Shown in pieces: positions 9,403 to 18,281 of a stretch of DNA of 64,000 nt (position 1 is the first letter of the stretch; every line of letters starts with the position of its first letter). The notes below the pieces were generated by a model that saw nothing but the letters and a program-made list of their open reading frames with translations, was not told where the DNA came from and did no database searches. A program made the position numbers and the translations under genes. The stretch is from positions 248,001 to 312,000 of the forward strand of contig NZ_SLVY01000003.1 of assembly GCF_004345605.1 (NCBI RefSeq). The letters are read 5' to 3'. The stretch is from Rhodococcus sp. SMB37 (lineage in GTDB: Bacteria > Actinomycetota > Actinomycetes > Mycobacteriales > Mycobacteriaceae).

Positions 9403-10044
9403 CTACAAGTTGGCCCCCGGAGCCTCTTCGAGCAGGCCGAGAAGACTCGACAGGTCCGCGAGATCCTCGAGGTGGTGGTCGCTTCCTGCCGCCGCGAGAA
9501 TGCTCGGATCCTGGTAGCCCCCACCGATCGAGATCGGCGTGTAGCCGGCTCGCCGCGCACACGTCATGTCATAGGCGGTATCGCCGATGTAGAACGCGTC
9601 GTCCCCGAGGGGCCGGAGCGAAGCCAGACATTCCGCCTTGTCGGCGACCGACGCACGAACGTGGTCGAACACCCCGGTAAGGCCGTTGCGCTCGAGGTCG
9701 TTGTGGACAACCGCAGCGTCCGCAGCGGTCACCACACCTGTGACGACGCCGTGCCGCCGAAGCTCTGCGAGCATGTCGGCCGCACCATCACGGACCGGTG
9801 CAGGTGACTCCATCACCGTGTTCCACCGCGCCTCGACGCCATCGACCTCCGAGTCGGCGATGCCCATCCCGCGCAGCCAGTCCTTCATCGGCAGCGTGAA
9901 CGAATTCTGGAATGTGGCGCGGTCCATCGTCGGGATCCCCCGGCCCGCGACGGCGTCGTTCGTCGCGGTGACAGCTCGGTCGAGATCGTCCATGACCGTC
10001 CCGTTCCAGTCGAACAGGACGAGTAGGCGAGCACGCACGGTCAT
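9403..10044 (-). CDS. HAD superfamily phosphatase-like hydrolase
   Basis: A 213-residue HAD hydrolase with a helical cap. Motif I is FDWNGTVMDD, where the usual DxD is DxN, so the general acid/base aspartate is replaced; this variant occurs in some HAD groups. Motif II is in GVVTAADAAVV and motif IV is FYIGDTAYDMTCARRAG. The ATG at 10044 is preceded by CAGGAGA, and an upstream in-frame start lacks a comparable site. It is divergent from the RpiR regulator, which heads a sugar-type transport operon, so dephosphorylation of an imported or derived phosphoester is likely. The end is convergent with the Tap-like gene, 29 bases apart. Confidence 0.82.
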   Translation of the reverse strand: MTVRARLLVLFDWNGTVMDDLDRAVTATNDAVAGRGIPTMDRATFQNSFTLPMKDWLRGMGIADSEVDGVEARWNTVMESPAPVRDGAADMLAELRRHGVVTGVVTAADAAVVHNDLERNGLTGVFDHVRASVADKAECLASLRPLGDDAFYIGDTAYDMTCARRAGYTPISIGGGYQDPSILAAAGSDHHLEDLADLSSLLGLLEEAPGANL

Positions 10045-10150
10045 GGAATTTCTCCTGGAAGTCGAGGGATGCGCCGACGCGACCACGCCGGGTACGAGAG
10101 ATCTCTGCACGGAAGGTGTCTCCGCTGACCTTCACATTGCCACGCATTCC

Positions 10151-10191
10151 TGAAACTTTTGTTCAGAATCATCACGCTTGTGAAAACTTCA
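10151..10191. promoter_or_regulatory. Candidate RpiR-type operators between divergent HAD and RpiR genes
   Basis: Two related inverted repeats lie in the 204-base divergent intergenic region. One is TGAAACTTTTGTTCA at 10151-10165 (imperfect), the other TGAAAACTTCA at 10181-10191 (TGAA-N3-TTCA, perfect). RpiR/MurR family repressors commonly bind TGAA/TTCA palindromes of this kind. Binding by the adjacent regulator and control of both transcripts are inferred. Confidence 0.45.
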
Positions 10192-10248
10192 TTCGTCGTT
10201 CACCTGTGGTGGCACTCCGGTTCACGGCGAGCCCATAGGTTCACTGCC

Positions 10249-11115
10249 ATGACCGACAAGGCCGTGAAGTCGGCTCCGTTATCGCACAGCGATATTCGGC
10301 AGCTGATCAGGTCCCACCTCCTCACCTTCTCACCCGCCGAGCGCCGTGTGGCCGACGTGGTCCTGTCGGACTCATTGGAACTGCTCGATACCTCCGTCAC
10401 CGAACTTGCGGAGCGCGCCAACACATCTGCAGCAAGCGTGGTACGAATGTGCACGAGTATCGGTCTCCGCGGCTATCAGGAACTGAAGACACGGCTCGCC
10501 CTCGAGCATATTCCCGTCACACACCTCGACTCCGATTCCGAGCGCGATGGCCACAACCTGACGACAACGATTCTGCGCGATTTCGCCGCCGCGCTGAGAG
10601 ATACCGCAAGCACTCTCGACATGGAATCGGTGAATGAGGTGGTGGCGGAGATACTTTCCGCACAGCGCATTCAGCTCGCCGCTGTCGGAACGTCGGCGAT
10701 GCTGGCCTCCGACTGCGCCTACCGACTCAGCACACTCGGCCTCAACGTCACCTATGTCGCCGATGTCCACGCACAACACATCCAGGCACGGATGCTCCGC
10801 GAGGCCGATCTCCTGTTCGCCATCAGCCACACGGGTTCGACCTTCGAAACACTGGCCGCGGCACGCGCAGCGAAGGCTTCGGGGGCAAAAGTCGTGGCGC
10901 TCACCAGTTTCACTCGATCTCCACTGACCGAACTGTGTGACCGGACCATCATCGCCGGCAGCGCAGAAACCCGAATTCGCGTCGAAGCCGTCACCAGCAG
11001 GCTCGTTCACCTCGCTGTCCTGGACGCGCTCCACATCATTCTCAAACGACAGGTACCGGACGTCGAGAGGTATCTGCAGGCAACTGCAGACGTCCTGGCC
11101 GAACACCGCTTCTGA
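10249..11115 (+). CDS. RpiR/MurR family regulator with SIS domain
   Basis: The 288-residue product has an N-terminal RpiR helix-turn-helix (about 15-90; ERRVADVVLSDSLELLDTSV and ANTSAASVVRMC) and a C-terminal sugar isomerase (SIS) domain (about 125-265; AVGTSAMLASDCAYRL, FAISHTGSTFETL). SIS domains of this family bind phosphosugars. The ATG at 10249 is used because the upstream in-frame extension is not protein-like. It precedes the metallophosphoesterase and ABC transporter operon and probably regulates it according to a phosphorylated intermediate. Confidence 0.88.
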   Translation: MTDKAVKSAPLSHSDIRQLIRSHLLTFSPAERRVADVVLSDSLELLDTSVTELAERANTSAASVVRMCTSIGLRGYQELKTRLALEHIPVTHLDSDSERDGHNLTTTILRDFAAALRDTASTLDMESVNEVVAEILSAQRIQLAAVGTSAMLASDCAYRLSTLGLNVTYVADVHAQHIQARMLREADLLFAISHTGSTFETLAAARAAKASGAKVVALTSFTRSPLTELCDRTIIAGSAETRIRVEAVTSRLVHLAVLDALHIILKRQVPDVERYLQATADVLAEHRF

Positions 11116-11149
11116 CCAATCCCCTCCCTCAATGCAAGGTGCAACAAAC

Positions 11150-13285
11150 ATGCATGGAACAGTCCGCGGCGCCGACAGAATCGGCCTTCCCGGAGTGATC
11201 GTCTCCAATGGACAGGACACCACCCACACCGACGACAACGGCGCATACACGCTCCCGGAACGAGGACGATTCGTCTTCGTCTCCCGTCCCGAAGGGTTCA
11301 CCGCTGCCCGCTGGTGGTTTCCCGCCACGCCCGGACCCGTCGACTTCGACCTCGTGGAACGTCAGCAGAGCTTGCCTTTCGAAATCGTGCATCTGACCGA
11401 CACGCACCTGAGCGTTCCCGGTGGCGTGGCGGAAGGCACCGAACGCAAACGGCGCTCGATGTACCCGGAAGGTGGTCTGTCGGACCAGTTCACGACACTC
11501 CTGCGCTCGCTCCCGACGACCTTGCCCGACGCGCAGGCGATCTTCCTCACCGGCGACCTCGTGGACACCGGAGTCTCCGATGAGTACGAAGCTCTGGTCG
11601 AGGTGCTCGCAGCGAGCCCCCTTCCTGTTCATGCGATTCCCGGAAACCACGATCACATGAACGGCCGCAGCGAGACGGTGATCTCCCCGAACAACTACCT
11701 CACGAACACGGCCGACCCCTCCGCCTACGAAAGCCATCTCGGTCCCCGGTGGTACAGCTTCGACATTCCGGGCCTGCATGTCGTCGCGATGGACTGGCAC
11801 ACCCACGAGCTGGGGCTCGACAACGTTGTTCAGGAAGAGTGGCTCCGCAACGACCTGGCGCTGGTGTCTCCGGACACTCCGTGGGCATTGCTGTTCCACG
11901 ACCAGCCGAACGACACCCTGCTCACTAAGGTTCCTCGCCCGCCCGTGGCCACGTTCTCAGGCCACTGGCACACCTCGCGGGTGGTACGGGTGGACGGCAC
12001 GCTGCACGTCAACACCGCGCCCACGCTTTTCGCAGGACTGGACTACAGTCCGCCATCGCTGCGACGAGCAGTCTGGGACGGCACGGAGTTCACCCTCGAC
12101 ACCGTGGCACTCCACTCGTGCGACGACGCCCGACTCGCCCCTGTTCTGAGCAAGTCCACCATCGCCTCCGCACCGAATGCATCGACAGTCGAGGCCGTCC
12201 GCTGGCGTACCTTCCTCACCGGCGGCGGTCATCGACAAGGCGTGTCGATCGACGAAGGCCGGGTCTTCGTCGGCTCCCAGATCGAGGACTCGCCGGGAGG
12301 AGCCGTCGAGGCACTCGAACTCGACACGGGCCGCGTCCTGTGGACCGCGAACACAGCATCGTCCGTCAAGGTTGCCCCGACGGTCGTCGGGGATGTCGTG
12401 GTCGGTGTCGAGGTCACCGGCGACGTGTCGGGCTACGACCGGGCCGACGGCACGCTGCTGTGGACCTGTCCGTCACCCGACCCTCTGCGACGCTTCGCGT
12501 GGGGAGCGCCGTCGAAGGCCGACGGCAGTGTGGTGGTCGGAGATCAGGCCGACCTGCGCCGTATCGACGTCGCCGACGGCAGTGTCCTCTGGCGGCGGAC
12601 CGATCTGGCTCCCCATCACAATCTCGTGAGTCATACCGCTCCCCTGATCGTCGACGACCTGGTGGTGGCAGGTTTCTGGCCCAGCCCCGAACATCCCATC
12701 GGGTTGAGTCTGGACACCGGCGACAACCTGTGGACGCAGGCTGCCGCGGAATCGTCGGCGGACTTCCGGAAGACCAAGCGCCTGCTGGTCATGGGCACCG
12801 CCGCGTACGACGCCGCGACCGAGACGGTGCTCCTGCCCGGATACTCAGCGACAGTCGCGGTGGATGCCGCATCCGGAACATTGACGTGGGTGGCGGAGCA
12901 TGCGGGCAACTACAGTGCAACCTCACCGGTGGTCACCGATCGAGGCATCCTCGTGACAGTCGTGGGACGCGGGCTCACGATGCTCGATCGCACCGACGGG
13001 CACATCCTCTGGGACCTCGAAATCGACTCGGCCGCCCCGTTCCCCATGCAGCCCTACTCCAAGCAGTCCGGTTCTGTCCTCGCACCGCCACTGGTGCTCG
13101 ACGACACGATCTTCCTTCCCTGCCTGGACGGAACGATCCGGACGTACTCCCTCGACGGCGTACCGCTCACCAGCGTTTCTGCCGGTGTGCCCGTGGCTGC
13201 GCCGCTGGTCGACGCAGGGCACCTCCTCATCGGGGTCGGACTGGACGGTGGCGTCTTCGCGATGGACCGAGAGGCGCTGCTGTGA
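11150..13285 (+). CDS. Metallophosphoesterase fused to a PQQ-like beta-propeller
   Basis: The 711-residue protein has three parts. Residues about 1-60 look like the small N-terminal beta domain of calcineurin-like phosphoesterases (GLPGVIVSNGQDTTHTDDNG). Residues about 80-330 form a dimetal phosphoesterase with HLTDTHLS, LTGDLVDTG, IPGNHDH and FSGHWHT motifs. Residues about 345-700 repeat PQQ-like propeller blades (GRVLWTANT, GTLLWTC, GSVLWRR, GTLTWVAEH, GHILWDLE). No signal peptide is visible. The start is either ATG 11150 or ATG 11132. It is translationally coupled to the first permease (GTGA overlap), so it should act on what the transporter brings in, probably a phosphodiester or phosphomonoester. 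Confidence 0.82.
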   Translation: MHGTVRGADRIGLPGVIVSNGQDTTHTDDNGAYTLPERGRFVFVSRPEGFTAARWWFPATPGPVDFDLVERQQSLPFEIVHLTDTHLSVPGGVAEGTERKRRSMYPEGGLSDQFTTLLRSLPTTLPDAQAIFLTGDLVDTGVSDEYEALVEVLAASPLPVHAIPGNHDHMNGRSETVISPNNYLTNTADPSAYESHLGPRWYSFDIPGLHVVAMDWHTHELGLDNVVQEEWLRNDLALVSPDTPWALLFHDQPNDTLLTKVPRPPVATFSGHWHTSRVVRVDGTLHVNTAPTLFAGLDYSPPSLRRAVWDGTEFTLDTVALHSCDDARLAPVLSKSTIASAPNASTVEAVRWRTFLTGGGHRQGVSIDEGRVFVGSQIEDSPGGAVEALELDTGRVLWTANTASSVKVAPTVVGDVVVGVEVTGDVSGYDRADGTLLWTCPSPDPLRRFAWGAPSKADGSVVVGDQADLRRIDVADGSVLWRRTDLAPHHNLVSHTAPLIVDDLVVAGFWPSPEHPIGLSLDTGDNLWTQAAAESSADFRKTKRLLVMGTAAYDAATETVLLPGYSATVAVDAASGTLTWVAEHAGNYSATSPVVTDRGILVTVVGRGLTMLDRTDGHILWDLEIDSAAPFPMQPYSKQSGSVLAPPLVLDDTIFLPCLDGTIRTYSLDGVPLTSVSAGVPVAAPLVDAGHLLIGVGLDGGVFAMDREALL

Positions 13286-14232
13286 CCGCCACGCTCAGCT
13301 CGCGGGTCGAGGAGAAGAAACCACCGTCCTCTTCCACCGACGCAACGCAATCCGACTACCGTCCCTCGACATGGCGTCGGTGGGCCCCGGTGATCATGGT
13401 GTCGCCCATGGCGATCCTGGCATCCGTCTTCATCTTCCTCCCGGCGGTTCTCACGTTCATCGGAAGCTGGTTCTCGATTCCGCTGGCCGGCGGCGAATGG
13501 GCTTTCGTCGGATTCGCCAACTACCAGAAGATCTTCGGCGACTCTCGGGTGTGGCAGGCGATCACCAACACCGTCCTGTACTCGCTGGGCACGATCATCC
13601 CGAGCCTCGCGATCGGTTTGTTGCTGGCGTTGCTCGCCGATTCCCTCACTCGCGGAAGGGCACTGGTTCGTACCCTGCTCTTCCTGCCCATGACCGCAAA
13701 CCTGGTCGCCATGGCCGTGGTCTTCACGTTCATGTTCGACTTCCGTAGCGGCGTCGCGAATTCCCTGCTGGGCATGATCGGCGTCGCACCGATCAACTGG
13801 CTCGGCAGCACGGACTACTCGCTGCTCACCGTCGCACTCGTCGGAATCTGGCGGACCGCGTCGTTCACCATGATGATCTTCTTCGCCGGCCTGGCGACCG
13901 TCCCGGACACCATGCACGAGGCCGCACGCATGGAAGGCATCAACGGGTGGACGCGACTGGTGAAGATCACGCTGCCCGTGATGAAGCCGTCCGTGGTGTT
14001 CGCCGTGGTCATGGCCGTCCTCCAATCCGTCCAAGCATTCGACACGGTTCGGGTGATGACAGACGGCGGCCCACAGCATTCGTCCGAACTGATCCTGACC
14101 ATGGCATGGCGGATGGGCTTCCAGTACTTCGATCTGGGCGCGGCGTCGGCACTGTCCTTCTTGATGGTGGTGGCGCTGCTCGCAGTCGGCATCTGGCAGC
14201 GACGCATGCTCTCCGGAAAGGCCGAACGATGA
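13282..14232 (+). CDS. ABC transporter permease 1, carbohydrate (CUT1) type
   Basis: A 316-residue inner-membrane permease with six predicted hydrophobic segments, the first at about 35-57 (VIMVSPMAILASVFIFLPAV). The EAA-type cytoplasmic loop is seen in EAARMEGINGWTRLVKITLP (about 212-231). The start is GTG 13282, overlapping the stop of the metallophosphoesterase gene by four bases. The order and sequence fit MalF/UgpA-type permeases of the CUT1 family, which carry di- and oligosaccharides and glycerol phosphates. Confidence 0.88.
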   Translation: MTATLSSRVEEKKPPSSSTDATQSDYRPSTWRRWAPVIMVSPMAILASVFIFLPAVLTFIGSWFSIPLAGGEWAFVGFANYQKIFGDSRVWQAITNTVLYSLGTIIPSLAIGLLLALLADSLTRGRALVRTLLFLPMTANLVAMAVVFTFMFDFRSGVANSLLGMIGVAPINWLGSTDYSLLTVALVGIWRTASFTMMIFFAGLATVPDTMHEAARMEGINGWTRLVKITLPVMKPSVVFAVVMAVLQSVQAFDTVRVMTDGGPQHSSELILTMAWRMGFQYFDLGAASALSFLMVVALLAVGIWQRRMLSGKAER

Positions 14233-15050
14233 ACACTGCCCTACGGACCGGCAGGTGGGTACTCCTCACCGTCGCACTCCTGATCTCGCTGTTCCCCTTC
14301 TACTGGATGCTCCGCACCTCGGTTGCAGACCACGACCAGGTATTCGGCACCGGATTCTCCCTGCTGCCGGACGGCATCACCTTCGACGGTTACGCCCGCG
14401 CGTGGAACGATGCGTCGCTGGGCAACGCCATGGTGGTGGGGTTGCTCGTCACCTTCGGCATCCTGGCCCTCCAACTGCTGACCTGCATCCCGGCCGCGTA
14501 CGTGCTGACAGTGCACCGTGCGCGGTGGACCGGCAAGCTGTTCGGGTTCGTCATGCTGTGCCTGCTCATACCGGCGCAGGTCACGATGATTCCGCTGTTC
14601 ATCGGCCTCAACCAGGTCGGACTCGGCGATACTTTGGCCGCGCTGATCCTGCCGTTCGCCACATCGGTGCTCGGTACCTTCATGATCCGCAACCAGATGA
14701 TGTCCATCCCCGCGGCGCTGTTCGAGGCATGCGAGATGGACGGACTCGGACCCATCCGCACGATGATCAGCATCGTCACGCCCATCGCGATGCCCGGTAT
14801 CGCCGCCTTCAGCGTGTACTCGATCTTCGTTCACTGGAACGACTACATGTGGCCCCTTCTCGTGGCACGAAGCCCCGAGATCCAGACTCCCCCACTGGCA
14901 TTGTCCATCTTCCAGGATGCCAGCACCGGATTCGACTATCCCGCGCTTGCCGCCGGTGCTGCGATCGTCACTGTGCCGATCGTCGTCATCTTCCTCGTCG
15001 CCCAGAAGCATTTCGTGCGGGGCATGAGCGGTACCGAAATCACCGGATAG
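14229..15050 (+). CDS. ABC transporter permease 2, carbohydrate (CUT1) type
   Basis: A 273-residue MalG/UgpE-type permease. The first membrane segment is at about 10-26 (LLTVALLISLFPFYWML), and the EAA loop is EACEMDGLGPIRTMISIVTP (about 163-182). ATG 14229 overlaps the stop of the first permease gene by four bases (ATGA). Together the two permeases would form the transmembrane channel with the ATPase encoded at 16414. Confidence 0.88.
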   Translation: MNTALRTGRWVLLTVALLISLFPFYWMLRTSVADHDQVFGTGFSLLPDGITFDGYARAWNDASLGNAMVVGLLVTFGILALQLLTCIPAAYVLTVHRARWTGKLFGFVMLCLLIPAQVTMIPLFIGLNQVGLGDTLAALILPFATSVLGTFMIRNQMMSIPAALFEACEMDGLGPIRTMISIVTPIAMPGIAAFSVYSIFVHWNDYMWPLLVARSPEIQTPPLALSIFQDASTGFDYPALAAGAAIVTVPIVVIFLVAQKHFVRGMSGTEITG

Positions 15051-15085
15051 CAACCTCCACACCCCACAACAGGAGCAACAGACTC

Positions 15086-16417
15086 ATGCGTTCCCGTACA
15101 CGTGTCCTCGTCGGCACCACCGCAACAGCCCTCACCTTCGGTCTCGCCGCGTGCGGCGGCGCCGGCACCACCACGACAGATCAGCCTGCAGACGGAGCGT
15201 CGGTGGCCGCTGCCGTCGACGTCGACCAGTGCGCCGTCGAAGGAACCGTCATCGACGTCGCATTCAACTCGGTGGCAACCGAATCCATGGCTGCTGCCGT
15301 GAAAGCGATGGAAGCGAAATACCCGGGCCTGACGTTCGACGCGGAACCGGCAGCGTCCACGTCCTATGACGATCTCACCCAGCAGATCGTCGCCGACATC
15401 GCCGTGGGCAACCGCCCCGACCTCATCATGACCGGACTCGGACAGATGCAGTTCTGGGTCGACGCCTACGATCCCGTCCCCTTCGATTCCTCAGTGCTGG
15501 CCGATACCTACCAGAAGCAGTTCCTCGGCGCCGGCACCGCACGTGACGGTGTCACCTACGTGGCGCCCGCGCAGATCTCCGCGCCGGTCATGGTCGTCAA
15601 CCAGGACCTGCTCGACGAGGCCGACGCGGGGGCAGCCGAAGATATCAAGACCTACGACGATCTTCTGCGTGTCGCGGAGAAGGTCACCACGAAGACCGGG
15701 TCGCCGTCCGTCTCGATCGCTCCTACGGGCCTGCCGGAGTGGTTTGCGCAAGGACTCATCCAGGCTTCCGGCGGCACTCTCGTCGATTCCGAAGGCGCCG
15801 CAGCATTCGGTGACGCTGCCGGTGTCGACGCACTGCGCATCTCGTCCGACCTCGGCAGCAATGGGTGGGAGGCCGGCATTCCCGACGCCACCCAGGCCAT
15901 GGACATTTTCACCTCGGGCACCTTGCCCATCTCGATGGTCACCACGTCCAACATCGCGGCGATCAGCCAAGGTATCGGCGACAAGTTCGACTGGATGCCC
16001 ATCAAACTACCGACCGTCGACGGCAACCAGGATCGCGCGTTGCCCGCAGGTGGCAACGGCTACATGGTCCTCTCGGAAGATCCCTGCCGCGCAGCGTTCG
16101 CCAATGAGCTCATCGGGCAGATCCTGACCCCGGAGAGCGTGCTGCAGGCGTCGGGCACTCAGCGCAGCTACATCCCCGTGGACACCACTGCTCGCGACGA
16201 ACTTCTGGCATCCGACCAGGCGACCCCGCAGATGACGTTCGCGTGGACCTTCGACAACGAACTCACCCAGTGGGGTGGGTTCCCGGGCGCACACACCGCC
16301 GAGATCTACGACATCATCGAAGTGATGAACCAGCAGCTCCAGACCGGCGCGGACGCCGAAAGCACCGTGCAGAGCGCAGTCGAGTCCATCAACGCAATCG
16401 TAGGAGCCGTGTCGTGA
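15086..16417 (+). CDS. ABC transporter substrate-binding lipoprotein (family 1 extracellular solute-binding)
   Basis: A 443-residue binding protein with a lipoprotein signal (FGLAAC, Cys22). The mature part has the layout of carbohydrate-type periplasmic binding proteins, with VIDVAFNSVATESMAAAV near the N-terminus and a conserved RPDLIMTGLGQMQFWVD strand. A good AGGAGCAACA ribosome site precedes ATG 15086. The ligand cannot be read from sequence; the metallophosphoesterase and HAD neighbours suggest a phosphorylated polyol or sugar. Its stop overlaps the ATPase start. Confidence 0.88.
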   Translation: MRSRTRVLVGTTATALTFGLAACGGAGTTTTDQPADGASVAAAVDVDQCAVEGTVIDVAFNSVATESMAAAVKAMEAKYPGLTFDAEPAASTSYDDLTQQIVADIAVGNRPDLIMTGLGQMQFWVDAYDPVPFDSSVLADTYQKQFLGAGTARDGVTYVAPAQISAPVMVVNQDLLDEADAGAAEDIKTYDDLLRVAEKVTTKTGSPSVSIAPTGLPEWFAQGLIQASGGTLVDSEGAAAFGDAAGVDALRISSDLGSNGWEAGIPDATQAMDIFTSGTLPISMVTTSNIAAISQGIGDKFDWMPIKLPTVDGNQDRALPAGGNGYMVLSEDPCRAAFANELIGQILTPESVLQASGTQRSYIPVDTTARDELLASDQATPQMTFAWTFDNELTQWGGFPGAHTAEIYDIIEVMNQQLQTGADAESTVQSAVESINAIVGAVS

Positions 16418-17523
16418 CCGCCATCCAGATCTCGGGTGTCACCAAGACCTTCGGCGACGTCGCGGCACTCGCAGATATCGACCTCGACGTCGAGTCCGGT
16501 GAGAACATCGCAATCCTCGGACCGTCCGGTTCCGGCAAATCCACCCTCTTACGGATCATCGCCGGCCTCGAGGCTGTCGACACAGGCGAGATCCGGTTCG
16601 GAGGTGAGCCACAGAACGGGATCCCGCCCGAGAAGCGTGATGTGGCAATCGTTTTCCAGAGCTACGCTCTCTATCCACATCTGAGCAGTCGCGAGAACAT
16701 CACCCTGGGCCTGCGACACGGGAAGAAGCTCAGCCGCGCGGAGGCAGACGCTCGCGCCACCGACATCGCCACCCGGATGCAGGTCGAGCACCTCCTCGAT
16801 CGCAAGCCTCGGCAGATGTCGGGTGGGCAGCGTCAGCGCATCGCGCTGGCCAGGGCGCTCGCTCGGCGCAGCAACATCGTGCTGCTCGACGAACCGCTCT
16901 CCGGGCTCGACGCCCAGCTCCACGCCGCCCTCCGCGTGGAGATCGCGGGACTGCTGCAGTCGGTGGGTGCCACCGGCATCAACGTCACCCACGACCAAGC
17001 CGACGCGATGGCAATGGCGTCCCGTATCGCCGTCATCAACAAGGGGCGCATTGAACAGCTCGGCACCCCCGATGAGCTGTACCGGCAGCCGCAGACGTTG
17101 TTCGTCGCAGGTTTCGTGGGCACTCCTCCGATGAATCTCTTCCGCGTCGACCCCGAAACCCGCGTGTCACGCTTCGGTCCCCTTCTCGGTGGCGACGACG
17201 CCATCACGCTGGGTGTACGGCCCGAACGGTTCCACCTGGGTGAAGGAGCCCTGCACTCGTCGGAGATCTGGCGTGTGGACGGCAGGGTCGTCCTCATCGA
17301 GCCGACCGGGCGCGAACGGATCGTGCACGTGCAGTGCGGGGACTCGGTCGAGTCCTTCGCCATCCTGGTGGGCAGTGAGAACGTGCCTGCGATCGGTGAG
17401 CACGTGACCGCATGGTGCGAACGCAGCCACGTTCACGTGTACTCGAACCTCACCGAACAGCGACTCGGCAACGCACAAGAGTGCGGCATCGGCCTTCGCG
17501 AACCGGTGCTCGTTGCGGGTTGA
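16414..17523 (+). CDS. ABC transporter ATPase, CUT1 type (MalK/UgpC-like)
   Basis: A 369-residue ATPase. Walker A is GPSGSGKST (about 36-44), the Q-loop FQSYALYPHLS, the signature MSGGQRQR (about 135), Walker B VLLDEPLSGLD and the H-loop NVTHDQADAM. The C-terminal portion from about 240 (MNLFRVDP..., GVRPERF) is the TOBE/MalK regulatory domain. GTG 16414 overlaps the stop of the binding protein, with TAGGAG upstream. Having a dedicated ATPase is notable, because many actinobacterial CUT1 systems use a shared MsiK. Confidence 0.9.
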   Translation: MTAIQISGVTKTFGDVAALADIDLDVESGENIAILGPSGSGKSTLLRIIAGLEAVDTGEIRFGGEPQNGIPPEKRDVAIVFQSYALYPHLSSRENITLGLRHGKKLSRAEADARATDIATRMQVEHLLDRKPRQMSGGQRQRIALARALARRSNIVLLDEPLSGLDAQLHAALRVEIAGLLQSVGATGINVTHDQADAMAMASRIAVINKGRIEQLGTPDELYRQPQTLFVAGFVGTPPMNLFRVDPETRVSRFGPLLGGDDAITLGVRPERFHLGEGALHSSEIWRVDGRVVLIEPTGRERIVHVQCGDSVESFAILVGSENVPAIGEHVTAWCERSHVHVYSNLTEQRLGNAQECGIGLREPVLVAG

Positions 17524-17557
17524 GTCCCGACTGTCGGGTACTACCATTGTTGACGGT

Positions 17558-17600
17558 GCCGTGGGTGTGCATGGGTTCGTTGTCCGCGCACACCCACGGC
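17558..17600 (+). terminator. Strong hairpin closing the ABC transporter operon
   Basis: GCCGTGGGTGTGC at 17558-17570 pairs perfectly with GCACACCCACGGC at 17588-17600, a 13-bp stem with a 17-nt loop, 35 bases after the ATPase stop. No U tract follows. It is the best terminator candidate for the 10.2-17.5 kb operon. Confidence 0.75.
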
Positions 17601-17653
17601 TTCCTGCCCAAACCCTTGACCTCGAGCTCGCTCGAGGTTCTACCGTCACCTAC

Positions 17654-18061
17654 ATGACAACTATTCCGGACCCCCACGACCTCGAGCAGATCCGCGCGAT
17701 CGTCCGCGACGTGCAGGATGGCTTCAACACCAACGATGCATCACTGATGAACGCCCATCTCGCCGACGACGCGATCGTCGTGAATGCGCGGGGTGCGGTG
17801 CTCTCCGGACGCGCAGCCATCCAGAAGGTGTCGGAGGACGCGCTCGCCGCCGGTTACCTGAACGAGTCGACGGCCTACTACGAACTGAGCGACGTCGCCG
17901 CCCCCTCCCCCGACGTCATCGTTGCCCGGAAGAACGCATGGTCGACGAAGCAAGACGCCGACGACGGCAATCCGCCGGAGATGAACGCGTTGTACATCTT
18001 CGTGAAGAGGGACGGTCGCTGGCTCATCTGGAGGCGACAGAACACCATCGTCTCGAGTTAG
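17654..18061 (+). CDS. SnoaL-like / SgcJ-EcaC family small protein (NTF2 fold)
   Basis: A 135-residue protein matching the SgcJ/EcaC (DUF4440-like) group of NTF2-fold proteins. Typical features are the N-terminal helix with DVQDGFNTNDASLMNAHLAD, the strand VVNARGAVLSGRAAI, and the C-terminal MNALYIFVKRDGRWLIWRRQ. Such proteins often bind small molecules; a catalytic role is not evident. The ATG at 17654 lies downstream of the operon hairpin, so it is probably a separate transcription unit. An in-frame upstream start at 17513 would overlap the ATPase and the hairpin and is rejected. Confidence 0.75.
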   Translation: MTTIPDPHDLEQIRAIVRDVQDGFNTNDASLMNAHLADDAIVVNARGAVLSGRAAIQKVSEDALAAGYLNESTAYYELSDVAAPSPDVIVARKNAWSTKQDADDGNPPEMNALYIFVKRDGRWLIWRRQNTIVSS

Positions 18062-18222
18062 ACCCGAGTCGCTGTTCCGCGGCGGCCTGCGAGTATCGAC
18101 TTACAACACCGTTCAATCACACTGCGCCCAAGTGATATTCGACCAAACCCTTGCGTTCACTGTACGAACGGTGCCAAGATTCCAAGATCGTCGACAATCC
18201 GAGCGGCGTCACAATTGAAGAA

Positions 18223-18254
18223 GGCCCGCCAGGAGTTGCACCTCCCGACGGGCC
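18223..18254 (+). promoter_or_regulatory. Hairpin in the leader of the helix-turn-helix gene
   Basis: GGCCCG (18223-18228) pairs with CGGGCC (18249-18254), and the inner AGGAG faces a CTCC, giving an extended imperfect stem. It lies 28 bases before the GTG start at 18282 and before its AAGGAG ribosome site. It could be a transcript-leader structure or attenuator. No experimental analogue can be claimed from sequence alone. Confidence 0.4.
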
Positions 18255-18281
18255 GGTTGTCCGACTTACAAGGAGTCGAAC

